A stretch of 64,000 nucleotides of DNA, from contig OMVL01000001.1 in the NCBI GenBank assembly GCA_900314485.1, forward strand, positions 22,327-86,326. Direction: 5' to 3'. Made by a program: the position numbers and the translations under genes. This DNA is from an uncultured Eubacteriales bacterium (GTDB lineage Bacteria > Bacillota > Clostridia > Oscillospirales > Oscillospiraceae). Under the pieces are notes generated by a model that saw only the letters and a program-made list of their open reading frames with translations, was not told where the DNA came from and did no database searches. Positions 50,743-59,029 of this stretch are shown here, piece after piece (the first letter of the stretch is position 1; each line of letters begins with the position of its first letter).

Positions 50743-52821
50743 ATGGATCAGTACATCGGTAAATTTCTGGACAATCGCTATGAGATTTTAGAGCAGATCG
50801 GCTCGGGCGGAATGGCTGTGGTCTATAAGGCAAAGTGCCATCGGCTCAACCGCATGGTAGCCATTAAGATCCTGCGGGAAAATCTCATGATGGACGACGA
50901 TATTCGCCGCCGCTTCCACGATGAGGCCCAGGCAGTCGCCATGCTCTCCAGCCCCAATATTGTAAGCGTCTACGACGTTGGACAGTTTGAGGGTGCGGAC
51001 TATATCGTCATGGAGCTTATTGAGGGCATCACCCTGAAAGAGTATATGCAGAAGCGTGGCAGCGAGCTGAACTGGCGCGAGGCCCTTCACTTTATGACCC
51101 AGATCATGCAGGCACTCCGTCATGCCCACAGCCGCGGCATTGTCCACCGGGACATCAAGCCCCAGAATATTATGGTGCTCCGAGACGGCAGCGTCAAGGT
51201 GGCTGACTTCGGCATTGCCCGGCTTGTGGACAGCCAGAAGACCATGACCCGCGAGGCCTTCGGCAGCGTTCACTATGTCTCACCCGAGCAGGCGAAGGGC
51301 ATTGCCGTTGACGCTCGAAGCGATATTTATTCCGCCGGCGTGGTCCTCTATGAGATGCTGACCTGCCGCCTGCCCTTTGACGGAGACACCCCGGTCTCCA
51401 TTGCCCTGCAGCATATCAACTCTGTGGCCGTGCCGCCTCGTGAGATCAATCCCGACATACCTGTGGGGTTGGAGCAGATCTGCATGAAGGCCATGTGCGC
51501 CAAGCTGGAGCTGCGTTATCCCGATGCCCCATCTGTGCTCCACGATTTGGAGGAGTTCCGCCGAGACCCCAATGTGGTATTCCCCTACGAGAACCCTTGG
51601 ACCGGCGAAGCAGCGCCCCAGCGGGCAGCTGTGCCTGTGACAGTCAGCCAGAACACGGCTGATCTCTCCGGGCAGGAGCAGGCGCAGCGTTTCCAGGATA
51701 CGGCTGCACGGGAGGAGTTTGAGGACGAGCAGCGCAGGAAGAAGAGCAATATCATCTTTACCTGCGCCGTGATTGCGATTGTCTCTGTGATCCTTGTCAT
51801 CTGCATTATGCTTTACAGGAACTTCCTGGCAAAGATCCTCAGCCCTGGTGAGACCCATGAGGTCCCCAAAGTGGTCAATATGACTGTGGATCAGGCAAAG
51901 GAGACCATTGCCAAGGAATACGACGGGCATTTTGAGGTGGTCACATCCAGAGCGCAGTATGACGAGACGGTAGAGGCCGGGCATATTATCGCACAGACAC
52001 CGGAGGGAGGATCGTCTACAAAGGGCGATCTGACTACCATCAACGTGATCGTCAGCTCCGGCATCCAGTCTGACGATACGCTGTATATGCCCAGCATACT
52101 GCGGCAGGATTATCGCACGGCAGAGGCAAAGCTGCAAAACGACTATGGTGTCGAGGTAGCCTATGGCGAACGTGTATACTCTAACAGTATTGCAGAGGGC
52201 CGTGTGGTCTCTACTGACCCGGTGGCAGGCTCCCCGCTGCAGCCCGGCCAGACGGTCACCCTCTATGTCAGCCAGGGGCCTGAGACCAACGCGCTGCTGA
52301 TGCCATCTCTCTACGGACTTGACAAGGGACAGGCTGTAGAGCAGCTCCACAGCACCGGCCTGGAACTGGGCGAGTGCGTGGAGATTGCCAGCAGCGAAAA
52401 GGCAGGAACAGTGGTCTACCAGAGCGTTAAGGCATACTCCGATGTGGAGCCGGGCACCAAGGTTTATATCCAGATCAGCGACGGTTCCTTTGGCAGCGGC
52501 AGCTCCGGCGGAGAGGAAACCGACACTACCGGCCCCGTTGTGTCCGCCGGGGAAGAGGCTGTGTCGGATGCCGCGCTCTATCAGATTTCTGTTCCCGTGG
52601 CCAGTGAAGTCCAGTCCAATGAACTTCTGGCGCTGAGCGAGAACGTGGAGGAAGTGACGGTCACAGTCACCGTCAATGGCGTTGTGATTTTGAATGTCAC
52701 CTGCCCCAAGGACACAGAGGAAATATCCTCGGTCTATCAGGGAGATGTCCGTGACATTGTCGTTCTCATCAATGGCGTGCAGACGAAGAATTTTGACTGC
52801 ACAGACGTGTCGCTGCCATGA
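50743..52821 (+). CDS. prkC: PASTA-domain Ser/Thr protein kinase, PrkC/StkP
   Basis: The kinase senses muropeptides and controls growth and, in B. subtilis, spore germination. The 692-residue protein has a Hanks-type kinase domain: GSGGMAVVYKAK, Lys42 (VAIKIL), HRDIKPQNIM and DFGIARL, with MTREAFGSVHYVSPEQAKG as the activation segment. A membrane helix lies at about residues 336-360. Three PASTA repeats follow outside the cell (KVVNMTVDQAKETI, PSILRQDYRTAEAKL, PSLYGLDKGQAVEQL). A further extracellular domain of about 100 residues completes the protein. Confidence 0.96.
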   Translation: MDQYIGKFLDNRYEILEQIGSGGMAVVYKAKCHRLNRMVAIKILRENLMMDDDIRRRFHDEAQAVAMLSSPNIVSVYDVGQFEGADYIVMELIEGITLKEYMQKRGSELNWREALHFMTQIMQALRHAHSRGIVHRDIKPQNIMVLRDGSVKVADFGIARLVDSQKTMTREAFGSVHYVSPEQAKGIAVDARSDIYSAGVVLYEMLTCRLPFDGDTPVSIALQHINSVAVPPREINPDIPVGLEQICMKAMCAKLELRYPDAPSVLHDLEEFRRDPNVVFPYENPWTGEAAPQRAAVPVTVSQNTADLSGQEQAQRFQDTAAREEFEDEQRRKKSNIIFTCAVIAIVSVILVICIMLYRNFLAKILSPGETHEVPKVVNMTVDQAKETIAKEYDGHFEVVTSRAQYDETVEAGHIIAQTPEGGSSTKGDLTTINVIVSSGIQSDDTLYMPSILRQDYRTAEAKLQNDYGVEVAYGERVYSNSIAEGRVVSTDPVAGSPLQPGQTVTLYVSQGPETNALLMPSLYGLDKGQAVEQLHSTGLELGECVEIASSEKAGTVVYQSVKAYSDVEPGTKVYIQISDGSFGSGSSGGEETDTTGPVVSAGEEAVSDAALYQISVPVASEVQSNELLALSENVEEVTVTVTVNGVVILNVTCPKDTEEISSVYQGDVRDIVVLINGVQTKNFDCTDVSLP

Positions 52822-53705
52822 CGGGTGTGATTATGCGCTCTTTGAGCGGCTTTTACGACGTTGACTGCCAGGGCACCATCATTCGCTGTCGGGGACGGGG
52901 CAAACTCCGCTACCAGAAGCAAAAGCCATTGGTGGGAGACCGGGTGGAAATCACCCGGCTCAACGAGACAGAGGGCGCTCTGGACACAGTTCTGCCCAGA
53001 GTGAATGCCTTTGACCGCCCGGCTGTGGCAAATATTGAGCAGCTGATGATCGTGGCCTCCGGCGCCATTCCCGTGACAGATCCGTTTTTGATCGACCGAC
53101 TGACAGCCCTTGCCGTGAGCAGGGGCTGTGAGCCTGTTATCCTCTGGAACAAGTGGGATCTTGCCCCTGTCCCGGAGTTGTCAGAGCTGTATGAGAGGGC
53201 TGGCTTTCGCACCATTCCATGCAGCGCCGAGACCGGACTGGGGTTGGAAGAGATTCGAATGACCCTCTCCGGCAAGATCTCTGCCTTTACCGGAAATTCC
53301 GGCGTCGGCAAATCCAGCATCCTCAACGCCCTGGACGAAAATTGCCGGATACCCACCGGTGAGGTCAGCGTTAAGCTTGGCCGTGGCCGACACACCACCC
53401 GGCATGTAGAGCTGTTCCGCCTTCCGGGCGATATTCTGATTGCCGACACTCCCGGCTTTGCCGCTTTTGACGAGCAACTCTCCGACAGGAGAGACCCGGC
53501 TGAGCTGGCCCGGGACTTTCCGGACTTCCTTCCCTATCTGGACGACTGTGCCTTTGTAGACTGTGCCCATGTGAAAGAGAAGGGCTGCAGTCTGCTCAGG
53601 GCAAAGCAGGAGGGAAAAATTGCGGAGAGCCGCCACGCCAGCTATGTCCGACTCTATCAGCAGGCAAAGGAGCAATACCGCCCATGGGAGAACAAGGAAA
53701 AGTGA
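52818..53705 (+). CDS. rsgA: Ribosome small subunit-dependent GTPase A
   Basis: RsgA (CpgA/YloQ) assists late 30S assembly. The 295-residue protein has an N-terminal OB fold, circularly permuted GTPase motifs (NKWD, then the P-loop TGNSGVGKSSILNAL, DTPGFAAF) and a C-terminal zinc site (CAFVDCAHVKEKGC). It starts inside the prkC stop codon (ATGA). The rpe gene that usually follows in B. subtilis is absent. Confidence 0.96.
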   Translation: MTGVIMRSLSGFYDVDCQGTIIRCRGRGKLRYQKQKPLVGDRVEITRLNETEGALDTVLPRVNAFDRPAVANIEQLMIVASGAIPVTDPFLIDRLTALAVSRGCEPVILWNKWDLAPVPELSELYERAGFRTIPCSAETGLGLEEIRMTLSGKISAFTGNSGVGKSSILNALDENCRIPTGEVSVKLGRGRHTTRHVELFRLPGDILIADTPGFAAFDEQLSDRRDPAELARDFPDFLPYLDDCAFVDCAHVKEKGCSLLRAKQEGKIAESRHASYVRLYQQAKEQYRPWENKEK

Positions 53706-54340
53706 GCCGCCGTGCCATTCTCGTAGGGGCCGCCAGAGGGGCGATCCCGCTGGAGCGCATTGCCCTGCGCCAGCCGGAGGACGTGGTCATCTGTGCCGAC
53801 GGCGGACGCAATACGCTGGAGGCGCTGGGCGTTCGGCCGGATTGGTACGTAGGGGATAACGACTCCGGCGGCCGTCCGGAGGGACTGCCGGCTATGCTGC
53901 TTCCCCCGGAGAAGGACGTGTCCGATCTGGAGATGGCCGTTTCAAAGGCGCTGGAGTTGGGCTGTACAGAGCTGATCCTCACCGGCTGTACCGGGGGGCG
54001 TCTGGACCACGGCCTGGCCAACCTTGGCCTGTTGGAGCAAATTCATGCCCGAAGGGCCGAAGGAGTACTGATGGATGAGATGAATGAGGTCCGTCTTCTC
54101 ACTCCCGGCCGCTATGAGATCGAAAACAGGCCGGCCTATCACTATATTGGACTCATCCCTCTGGACGCAAAGGTGACAGGTGTCTCCCTTACCGGCGTCA
54201 AATACCCCCTGCACGAGGCAGAGCTTTACCGTGGCTCCACGCTGTCCATCAGCAACGAGATCTTACCCGGCCGGACTGCGGCCATTGAGATCGGCTCCGG
54301 CTGCGCCCTTTTGATCCGTTCCCAGCCTGAGCAACGCTGA
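53684..54340 (+). CDS. thiN: Thiamine diphosphokinase
   Basis: The enzyme pyrophosphorylates thiamine. The 218-residue protein has ICADGGRNTLEALGVRPDWYVGDNDS, PPEKDVSDLEMAVSKALELG and GCTGGRLDHGLANL, all ThiN signatures. It overlaps rsgA by 22 nt. thiN directly before spoVM matches B. subtilis. Confidence 0.95.
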   Translation: MGEQGKVSRRAILVGAARGAIPLERIALRQPEDVVICADGGRNTLEALGVRPDWYVGDNDSGGRPEGLPAMLLPPEKDVSDLEMAVSKALELGCTELILTGCTGGRLDHGLANLGLLEQIHARRAEGVLMDEMNEVRLLTPGRYEIENRPAYHYIGLIPLDAKVTGVSLTGVKYPLHEAELYRGSTLSISNEILPGRTAAIEIGSGCALLIRSQPEQR

Positions 54341-54416
54341 CCGCCGATTCCACGCACAGAAAACCGTCTTCCCGCATATCCTGTTGTTAGCAGGAGGTGC
54401 AGGGGAGGCGGTTTTA

Positions 54417-54566
54417 TTGTTTCGCAACTATCGTATGAGGGGCATCTGCGCTGTGTCCCTGGGCACAGGGATTCTGCTTGCCCTGGTGCTGCCGGTGGGA
54501 GTAATCATCTTCTGTGCCGGCGTGTCTCTGATTGTGTTGGGCTGTACTTGGATGAAGCGGTGCTGA
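54417..54566 (+). CDS. Small membrane protein of unknown function
   Basis: A 49-residue protein starting at TTG 54417 (GGGGAGG at 54402-54408, 8 nt upstream) or at ATG 54435. It has a basic start (FRNYRMRG), two short hydrophobic runs (ICAVSLGTGILLALVLPVG and VIIFCAGVSLIVLGC) with a Pro-Val-Gly turn between them, and ends in MKRC. It stands between thiN and spoVM. No known family was recognised. Confidence 0.5.
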   Translation: MFRNYRMRGICAVSLGTGILLALVLPVGVIIFCAGVSLIVLGCTWMKRC

Positions 54567-54617
54567 TGCCGATGGAGGCGCATTGAATTCCAGTATGAAA
54601 TGAGGAGGAAAAAGTCG

Positions 54618-54686
54618 ATGAAGATCATTATCTTGCGTTCCCCCAAGCTATTGTCCGGGCTGTTGAAATTCCTGTTTCATATTTAG
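54618..54686 (+). CDS. spoVM: Stage V sporulation protein SpoVM
   Basis: A 22-residue protein. Aligned to the 26-residue B. subtilis SpoVM it keeps Lys2, the helix-breaking Pro9, Lys10, Leu12, Gly14 and a basic residue at 17, and forms an amphipathic helix. SpoVM marks the convex forespore membrane and recruits the SpoIVA ATPase. GAGGAGG at 54602-54608 lies 9 nt before the ATG. Position after thiN matches B. subtilis, and spoIVA is only 1.6 kb downstream. The four C-terminal residues of the Bacillus protein are missing. Confidence 0.85.
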   Translation: MKIIILRSPKLLSGLLKFLFHI

Positions 54687-54687
54687 C

Positions 54688-54716
54688 GCATGTTTTTCCG
54701 GCTGCGCTCATACTCT
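54688..54716 (+). promoter_or_regulatory. Putative sigma-E-type promoter before the SPOCS gene and spoIVA
   Basis: GCATGTTT (54688-54695), a 13-nt spacer and CATACTCT (54709-54716) resemble the mother-cell sigma-E consensus (about -35 kCATATT, -10 CATACAnT). The start codon at 54766 follows about 50 nt later. Match judged by eye. Confidence 0.4.
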
Positions 54717-54765
54717 CTGATAGAACAATGTCCGGCCCGGCCGGGCATGAAGGAGAGGATGCCTT

Positions 54766-56286
54766 TTGGAACTAAAACTGACAAGAACTGATACCGACCG
54801 CTTTGTGCCGGTACAGGACAATGTGTGCGGCCGGGAGGAGACGCTGGAGATGATCGTCCCGGACGCCTGCCCGGACATTGCCCAGGTGGTGGATACCTGC
54901 GGCTGCTGCTGTCTGACCCGCCGTGAGATCACAGACTCCGGCGCAGTGCTGGCAGGCGCTGTTCGTGTGACAGTACTCTATACACCGGAAGGGGGAGATG
55001 GCCTTCGGAGATTGGAGACCGAGCTTCCCTTCCAGCACCTCCATGAGTGCCAGAACACGGACAGCGGCTGCCGGCTGCTTGCAAAGGCGTGGGTCGCCTC
55101 TGCTGAGACCCGGATAATCAACCCGAGAAAGATTCTGATCCGTGTAGACCTGCGGGAGCGGATCCAAATATTTGCCCCCAAGGGTTTTGTTGCCTGCAGC
55201 GGTTTGGAGGCCGGGGAGGAGCTGGGCGTTCAGCAGCGCATAGAGCACTATCAGACTGCTTTTGTGGTTCAGCCCATGGAAAAGACCTTCGCCCTGGAAG
55301 AGGAGATCGCCCTCAACACCGGCAGAAACGGACCGGGGACAATCCTGCGCATTCTGCCCGCAGCCCGCTGCACAGAGGCTCGGCTCATCGGTTCCAAGTT
55401 GGTCATGAAGGGGACAGTTGGACTCCAGCTGCTCTGCCAGAGCGAAAACGGCGAGCTGTACACCACAGAGACCGATCTGCCCCTGTCTCAGATGCTGGAC
55501 GCAGGAGGTGCCGGCCCGGAGGCCGACTTTCAGGTAGAACTTCAGGTGCTGAGCTGGCAGCTTGGCCAGGTATCGGAGGACGGCCGCACGGTCTCCATCT
55601 CCATGGAGCTGGCAGCCCAGGCGGTCTTCTGTGAGAATTTCTCAGTGTCACTGGTCACAGACGCATACAGTCTCTATTACCCCCTGACCCTCCAGACGGA
55701 GCCCCTCGGCCTGCAGCAGATCACAGAGCTCACCGCAAGACAGGCCATGCGTGTCTCCATTGAGACAGAGCCGAATATCCGAACGGTCTGCAGCTGCCGT
55801 GTAGAGCTTGGTACTGCCCAGATCAGCAGAGAAGGCGAGAATGCAACCATCCAGGTAGCCGCGGAAGCGTCCGTGCTGTTTCTGCGGGAGGACGGCAGCT
55901 ATGATTCTGTCCGGCAGAAATTCTCCGTCGATCTGCAGCAGACGCTTGCAGCTGGAAGCGGCATCTCTGTTCAGTGCGCTGTAGAGCAGGCGGAGGCACT
56001 GCCCTCTGCCTCCGGCGTAGAGCTGCGGGGTACAGTAGAAGTGCAGATACAGATCTGCCAGCCCTATCAGGTCAACGGCCTGTGCGGGGCGGATTTGGAC
56101 AGGGAGCACCCCTTTGACCATGCGGGACAGCCCTCCATCGTGCTGCGCCGACCGACAGCGGGGGAGCAGATGTGGGACATTGCAAAGCGATATGCCACCA
56201 CCTGTCAGGAGATCTGCGGGGCAAACGGGCTGTCCGAGGAGCAAACACTGGATTCCCGGATGCTGCTGATCCCCCGGAAACGGTGA
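54766..56286 (+). CDS. SPOCS (DUF3794) and LysM domain protein, likely spore coat/cortex
   Basis: The 506-residue protein has an N-terminal SPOCS/DUF3794-like region (about residues 20-160, with IVPDACPDIAQVVDTCG and GAVRVTVLYTPEGG), a second similar beta-rich region (about 185-300), more beta-rich sequence, and a C-terminal LysM domain at about residues 458-503 (PTAGEQMWDIAKRYATTCQEI). LysM binds peptidoglycan. SPOCS proteins are found only in spore formers. TTG 54766 follows AAGGAGAGGAT. Between spoVM and spoIVA it probably joins the basal coat or links it to the cortex, which is inference. Confidence 0.82.
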   Translation: MELKLTRTDTDRFVPVQDNVCGREETLEMIVPDACPDIAQVVDTCGCCCLTRREITDSGAVLAGAVRVTVLYTPEGGDGLRRLETELPFQHLHECQNTDSGCRLLAKAWVASAETRIINPRKILIRVDLRERIQIFAPKGFVACSGLEAGEELGVQQRIEHYQTAFVVQPMEKTFALEEEIALNTGRNGPGTILRILPAARCTEARLIGSKLVMKGTVGLQLLCQSENGELYTTETDLPLSQMLDAGGAGPEADFQVELQVLSWQLGQVSEDGRTVSISMELAAQAVFCENFSVSLVTDAYSLYYPLTLQTEPLGLQQITELTARQAMRVSIETEPNIRTVCSCRVELGTAQISREGENATIQVAAEASVLFLREDGSYDSVRQKFSVDLQQTLAAGSGISVQCAVEQAEALPSASGVELRGTVEVQIQICQPYQVNGLCGADLDREHPFDHAGQPSIVLRRPTAGEQMWDIAKRYATTCQEICGANGLSEEQTLDSRMLLIPRKR

Positions 56287-56300
56287 GAGGAGGTGCTGAT

Positions 56301-57779
56301 ATGGAGCATTTGAAGCTTTATGAGGAAATTGCGCAGCGGACGGAGGGTGACATCTACATCGGCGTCGTCGGCCCTGTGCGGACAGGGAAGTCCACCTTTA
56401 TCAAGCGTTTCATGGAGACGCTGGTCATCCCCAACATCGAAAATGTCTACCGCCGTGAGCGGGCCAGAGATGAGCTGCCCCAGTCCGGCAGCGGGCGCAC
56501 CATTATGACCGCTGAGCCCAAGTTTGTCCCGGAGGAGGCCGCCCAAGTGGAGCTGGAGGGAGGCGTCAGCTTTTCTGTCCGGCTCATCGACTCGGTAGGC
56601 TACCTGGTAAACGGGGCAGTGGGCCAGACGGAAAACGACAGTCCCCGTATGGTGACCACACCCTGGTTTGACCACGAAGTCTCCATGGCGGAGGCAGCGG
56701 AACTGGGTACCAGAAAAGTGATTGCGGAGCACTCTACCATCGGCATTGTCATCACCACAGACGGCAGTATCACGGAGATTCCCCGTGAGGACTATCTGGA
56801 GGCCGAGGAGCGGGTGATTCAGGAGCTGAAAGAACTGAATAAACCCTTCCTGGTCCTGCTCAACTCCCAGGACCCCAACTCTGACCGGGCCAAAGCGATC
56901 GTTTCGGACATCTCCTCCCGCTACGGGGTGAGCTGCCTTGCGGTCAACTGTTTGGAACTGGAGGAACAGGATGTATCCCAGATCATTCAGTCCGTCCTCT
57001 ATGAGTTCCCTTTGCAGGAGATGGCCCTCTTTTTGCCCTCCTGGGTGGACGCACTGCCCTACGAGCACCCCATCAAGTCCGACCTTTATGAGGCGATCCG
57101 GTCCTCCTGCGGACAGATTCGGCAGATTCGTCAGGTTCGGGAGTACATCGCTCAGATCGGCGCCTGCCCGTCCATCAGCCGCAGCGAGCTGACCTCTATC
57201 GACCTGGGCAAGGGCATCGCACAGGCAGCTCTTGAGGTGCCGAGAACGCTCTTTTACGAGACATTAAGCCAACAGTCCGGCCTCTCCGTCACCGATGACG
57301 GGGATCTGATCAGCCTTTTGACCCAGCTGTCCACTATTAAGCGGGAATATGACAAGGTCAGTGCTGCCCTTGCCGATGTGCGGGAGACAGGCTATGGTAT
57401 TGTAGTCCCGTCTATGGAAGAGCTGACCCTGGAGGAGCCGGAGATCATGCGGCAGGGAGGACGCTACGGCGTCAAACTGCGGGCCAGCGCGCCCTCCATC
57501 CACATGCTGCGGGCGGATATTGAGACAGTCATCTCGCCCATCGTAGGGAGCGAAAAGCAGAGTGAGGAGATGATCCACTACCTGCTCCAGGAATTTGAGG
57601 GAGATACCAAGAAGATCTGGGAGTCCAATATCTTTGGAAAATCCTTCCACGAGCTGGTAAACGAGGACCTCCAGACAAAGCTGAGCCGGATGCCCGAGGA
57701 TGCCAGAGTCAAGCTCCGGGAGACACTGGAACGCATTATCAACGAAGGTACCGGCGGTCTTATCTGCATTATTCTATAA
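56301..57779 (+). CDS. spoIVA: Stage IV sporulation protein A (SpoIVA), coat-scaffold ATPase
   Basis: SpoIVA polymerises on the forespore surface using ATP and is anchored by SpoVM. The 492-residue protein has a P-loop G24-PVRTGKST32, VIPNIENVYRRERARDELPQSGSGRTIMTAEPKF, LIDSVGYLVNGAVG (switch-like Asp) and an NSQDPNS base-recognition-like motif. A middle domain and a C-terminal domain ending NEGTGGLICIIL close it; the hydrophobic C terminus is needed for SpoVM binding in B. subtilis. AGGAGG lies 7 nt before ATG 56301. Having spoVM nearby is unlike B. subtilis. Confidence 0.97.
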   Translation: MEHLKLYEEIAQRTEGDIYIGVVGPVRTGKSTFIKRFMETLVIPNIENVYRRERARDELPQSGSGRTIMTAEPKFVPEEAAQVELEGGVSFSVRLIDSVGYLVNGAVGQTENDSPRMVTTPWFDHEVSMAEAAELGTRKVIAEHSTIGIVITTDGSITEIPREDYLEAEERVIQELKELNKPFLVLLNSQDPNSDRAKAIVSDISSRYGVSCLAVNCLELEEQDVSQIIQSVLYEFPLQEMALFLPSWVDALPYEHPIKSDLYEAIRSSCGQIRQIRQVREYIAQIGACPSISRSELTSIDLGKGIAQAALEVPRTLFYETLSQQSGLSVTDDGDLISLLTQLSTIKREYDKVSAALADVRETGYGIVVPSMEELTLEEPEIMRQGGRYGVKLRASAPSIHMLRADIETVISPIVGSEKQSEEMIHYLLQEFEGDTKKIWESNIFGKSFHELVNEDLQTKLSRMPEDARVKLRETLERIINEGTGGLICIIL

Positions 57780-57781
57780 CA

Positions 57782-57816
57782 AACCGGCGCAGCCCTTACC
57801 TGGCTGCGCCGGTTTT
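57782..57816 (+). terminator. Rho-independent terminator after spoIVA
   Basis: A perfect 13-bp stem (57782-57794 with 57802-57814, arm AACCGGCGCAGCC) with a 7-nt loop runs into TTTTCC. Confidence 0.94.
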
Positions 57817-57858
57817 CCTGCATACCCAGCCGCTCCCTGGGATGGAAAGACTTACTCC

Positions 57859-57887
57859 TTGTATCTGCTCTGAGAATAAGTTACAAT
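57859..57887 (+). promoter_or_regulatory. Putative sigma-A promoter of the SleB-like gene
   Basis: TTGTAT (57859-57864), a 17-nt spacer and TACAAT (57882-57887), 30 nt before the start codon. Confidence 0.65.
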
Positions 57888-57917
57888 CCGGTTACACCAA
57901 CAAAAGGAGTGCTACAT

Positions 57918-58739
57918 ATGTTACAAATGAGAAAAAGGCTGACTGCTCTGCTTGCGGCGCTGCTGCTTGTGATAGGACTTTGCTCTACTACGGCACAGGC
58001 GGCGGGCGTCACAGTGCTGGTGAATGGGAAGACCCTCTCCGGTGCCCAGCTCATTGGCGGCACCACCTATGTACCCTTCAAGAGCTTCTGTACAGCAATG
58101 GGGGCGTATAGCGCATCTGTCTCTAACGGAACAGGAACGGCCAAGAGCAGCTATACGGTACAGGCGACGGCGGGGAATACTTACGTAGTGGCGAACGGAC
58201 GCTATTTCTATACCGGCGCAGCGGCTCCCGTCAAACAGGTGAGCGGCACCCTGATGGTTCCTGTGCGTGCTTTGGCCCGGGCCTATGGTGCCGCTGTCAC
58301 ATGGAACAGTTCTACAAGTACGGCGAAGGTCACCGGCGGCAGCAGAATTGCCAGCGGAAGCAGCACCTATAATAGCGCCGATCTGTACTGGCTCAGCCAT
58401 ATCATCTCCGCCGAGGCAAAGGGGGAGAGCCTGGAAGGCAAGATTGCGGTTGGCAACGTCATTTTAAATCGAGTGAACAGCAGCCGATTTCCCAATACCA
58501 TGAAGAGCGTCATTCTCCAGGTGGACAACGGCGTTTATCAGTTCAGCCCTGTTACAGACGGCACCCTCTACTATGAGCCGACAAGGGAGAGCGTCATTGC
58601 GGCGGAGTTGGTGCTGGATGGAGCGGTTACGGCGCCCAATGCGCTCTTCTTCTTTAATCCGTCCAAGTCCTCCGCAACCTGGATCGTGCGCAACTGCACC
58701 TATGTGACCACCATCGGGAGCCATGCGTTTTACCGCTGA
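57918..58739 (+). CDS. Secreted SleB/CwlJ-type cell wall hydrolase with copper amine oxidase-like domain
   Basis: The 273-residue precursor has a signal peptide ending near AQAA (about residue 30), a copper-amine-oxidase-N-like wall or structural domain (VLVNGKTLSGAQLIGGTTYVPFKSF and GTLMVPVRALARAYGAAVTW, residues 32-140), and a C-terminal Hydrolase_2 domain with ISAEAKGESLEGKIAVGNVILNRV carrying the catalytic Glu and VYQFSPVTDG. SleB-type lytic enzymes act on cortex peptidoglycan in germination; the sigma-A-like promoter leaves a vegetative role possible. AAGGAG at 57904-57909 is 8 nt from ATG 57918. Confidence 0.88.
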   Translation: MLQMRKRLTALLAALLLVIGLCSTTAQAAGVTVLVNGKTLSGAQLIGGTTYVPFKSFCTAMGAYSASVSNGTGTAKSSYTVQATAGNTYVVANGRYFYTGAAAPVKQVSGTLMVPVRALARAYGAAVTWNSSTSTAKVTGGSRIASGSSTYNSADLYWLSHIISAEAKGESLEGKIAVGNVILNRVNSSRFPNTMKSVILQVDNGVYQFSPVTDGTLYYEPTRESVIAAELVLDGAVTAPNALFFFNPSKSSATWIVRNCTYVTTIGSHAFYR

Positions 58740-59029
58740 AAGGGGAGAATGCAGGGGTGCGATGCCTGTAAAGTGATTAACTTGTCGCATTGTATATATG
58801 TAAAGCAAATTTACTTTATACATATATAGGCGTGACAGGATATAATCTTTACAGACATGATATGTCGATAACACTGCCGCCCTGTCCTAGGCTGATGGCC
58901 TTTGGCGGGGCGGCGAAATTTTTTCTGCAAAAATTTACTTTGCTTGCAGCATTTTCTACCCCTCATGCGTATTGACAGACAGAAGGGACTCTTTTGAGAG
59001 CCGTTCAACCAAGAGAGGAGCGACTGAAC
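58740..59029 (+). other. Structured non-coding gap, possible small RNA
   Basis: This 290-nt gap holds a 10-bp inverted repeat (TATATATGTA near 58791-58801 with TACATATATA near 58819-58829), a TATAAT box (58841-58846), GACAT/ATGTC arms near 58853-58865, then a GC-rich hairpin (GCCGCCC 58876-58882 with GGGCGGC 58908-58914, inner AGGC 58889-58892 with GCCT 58898-58901), followed after 4 nt by T6 (58919-58924). AAATTTACTTT occurs twice, at 58807-58817 and 58931-58941. No convincing gene is encoded. The -35 for the TATAAT is poor. Confidence 0.35.
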
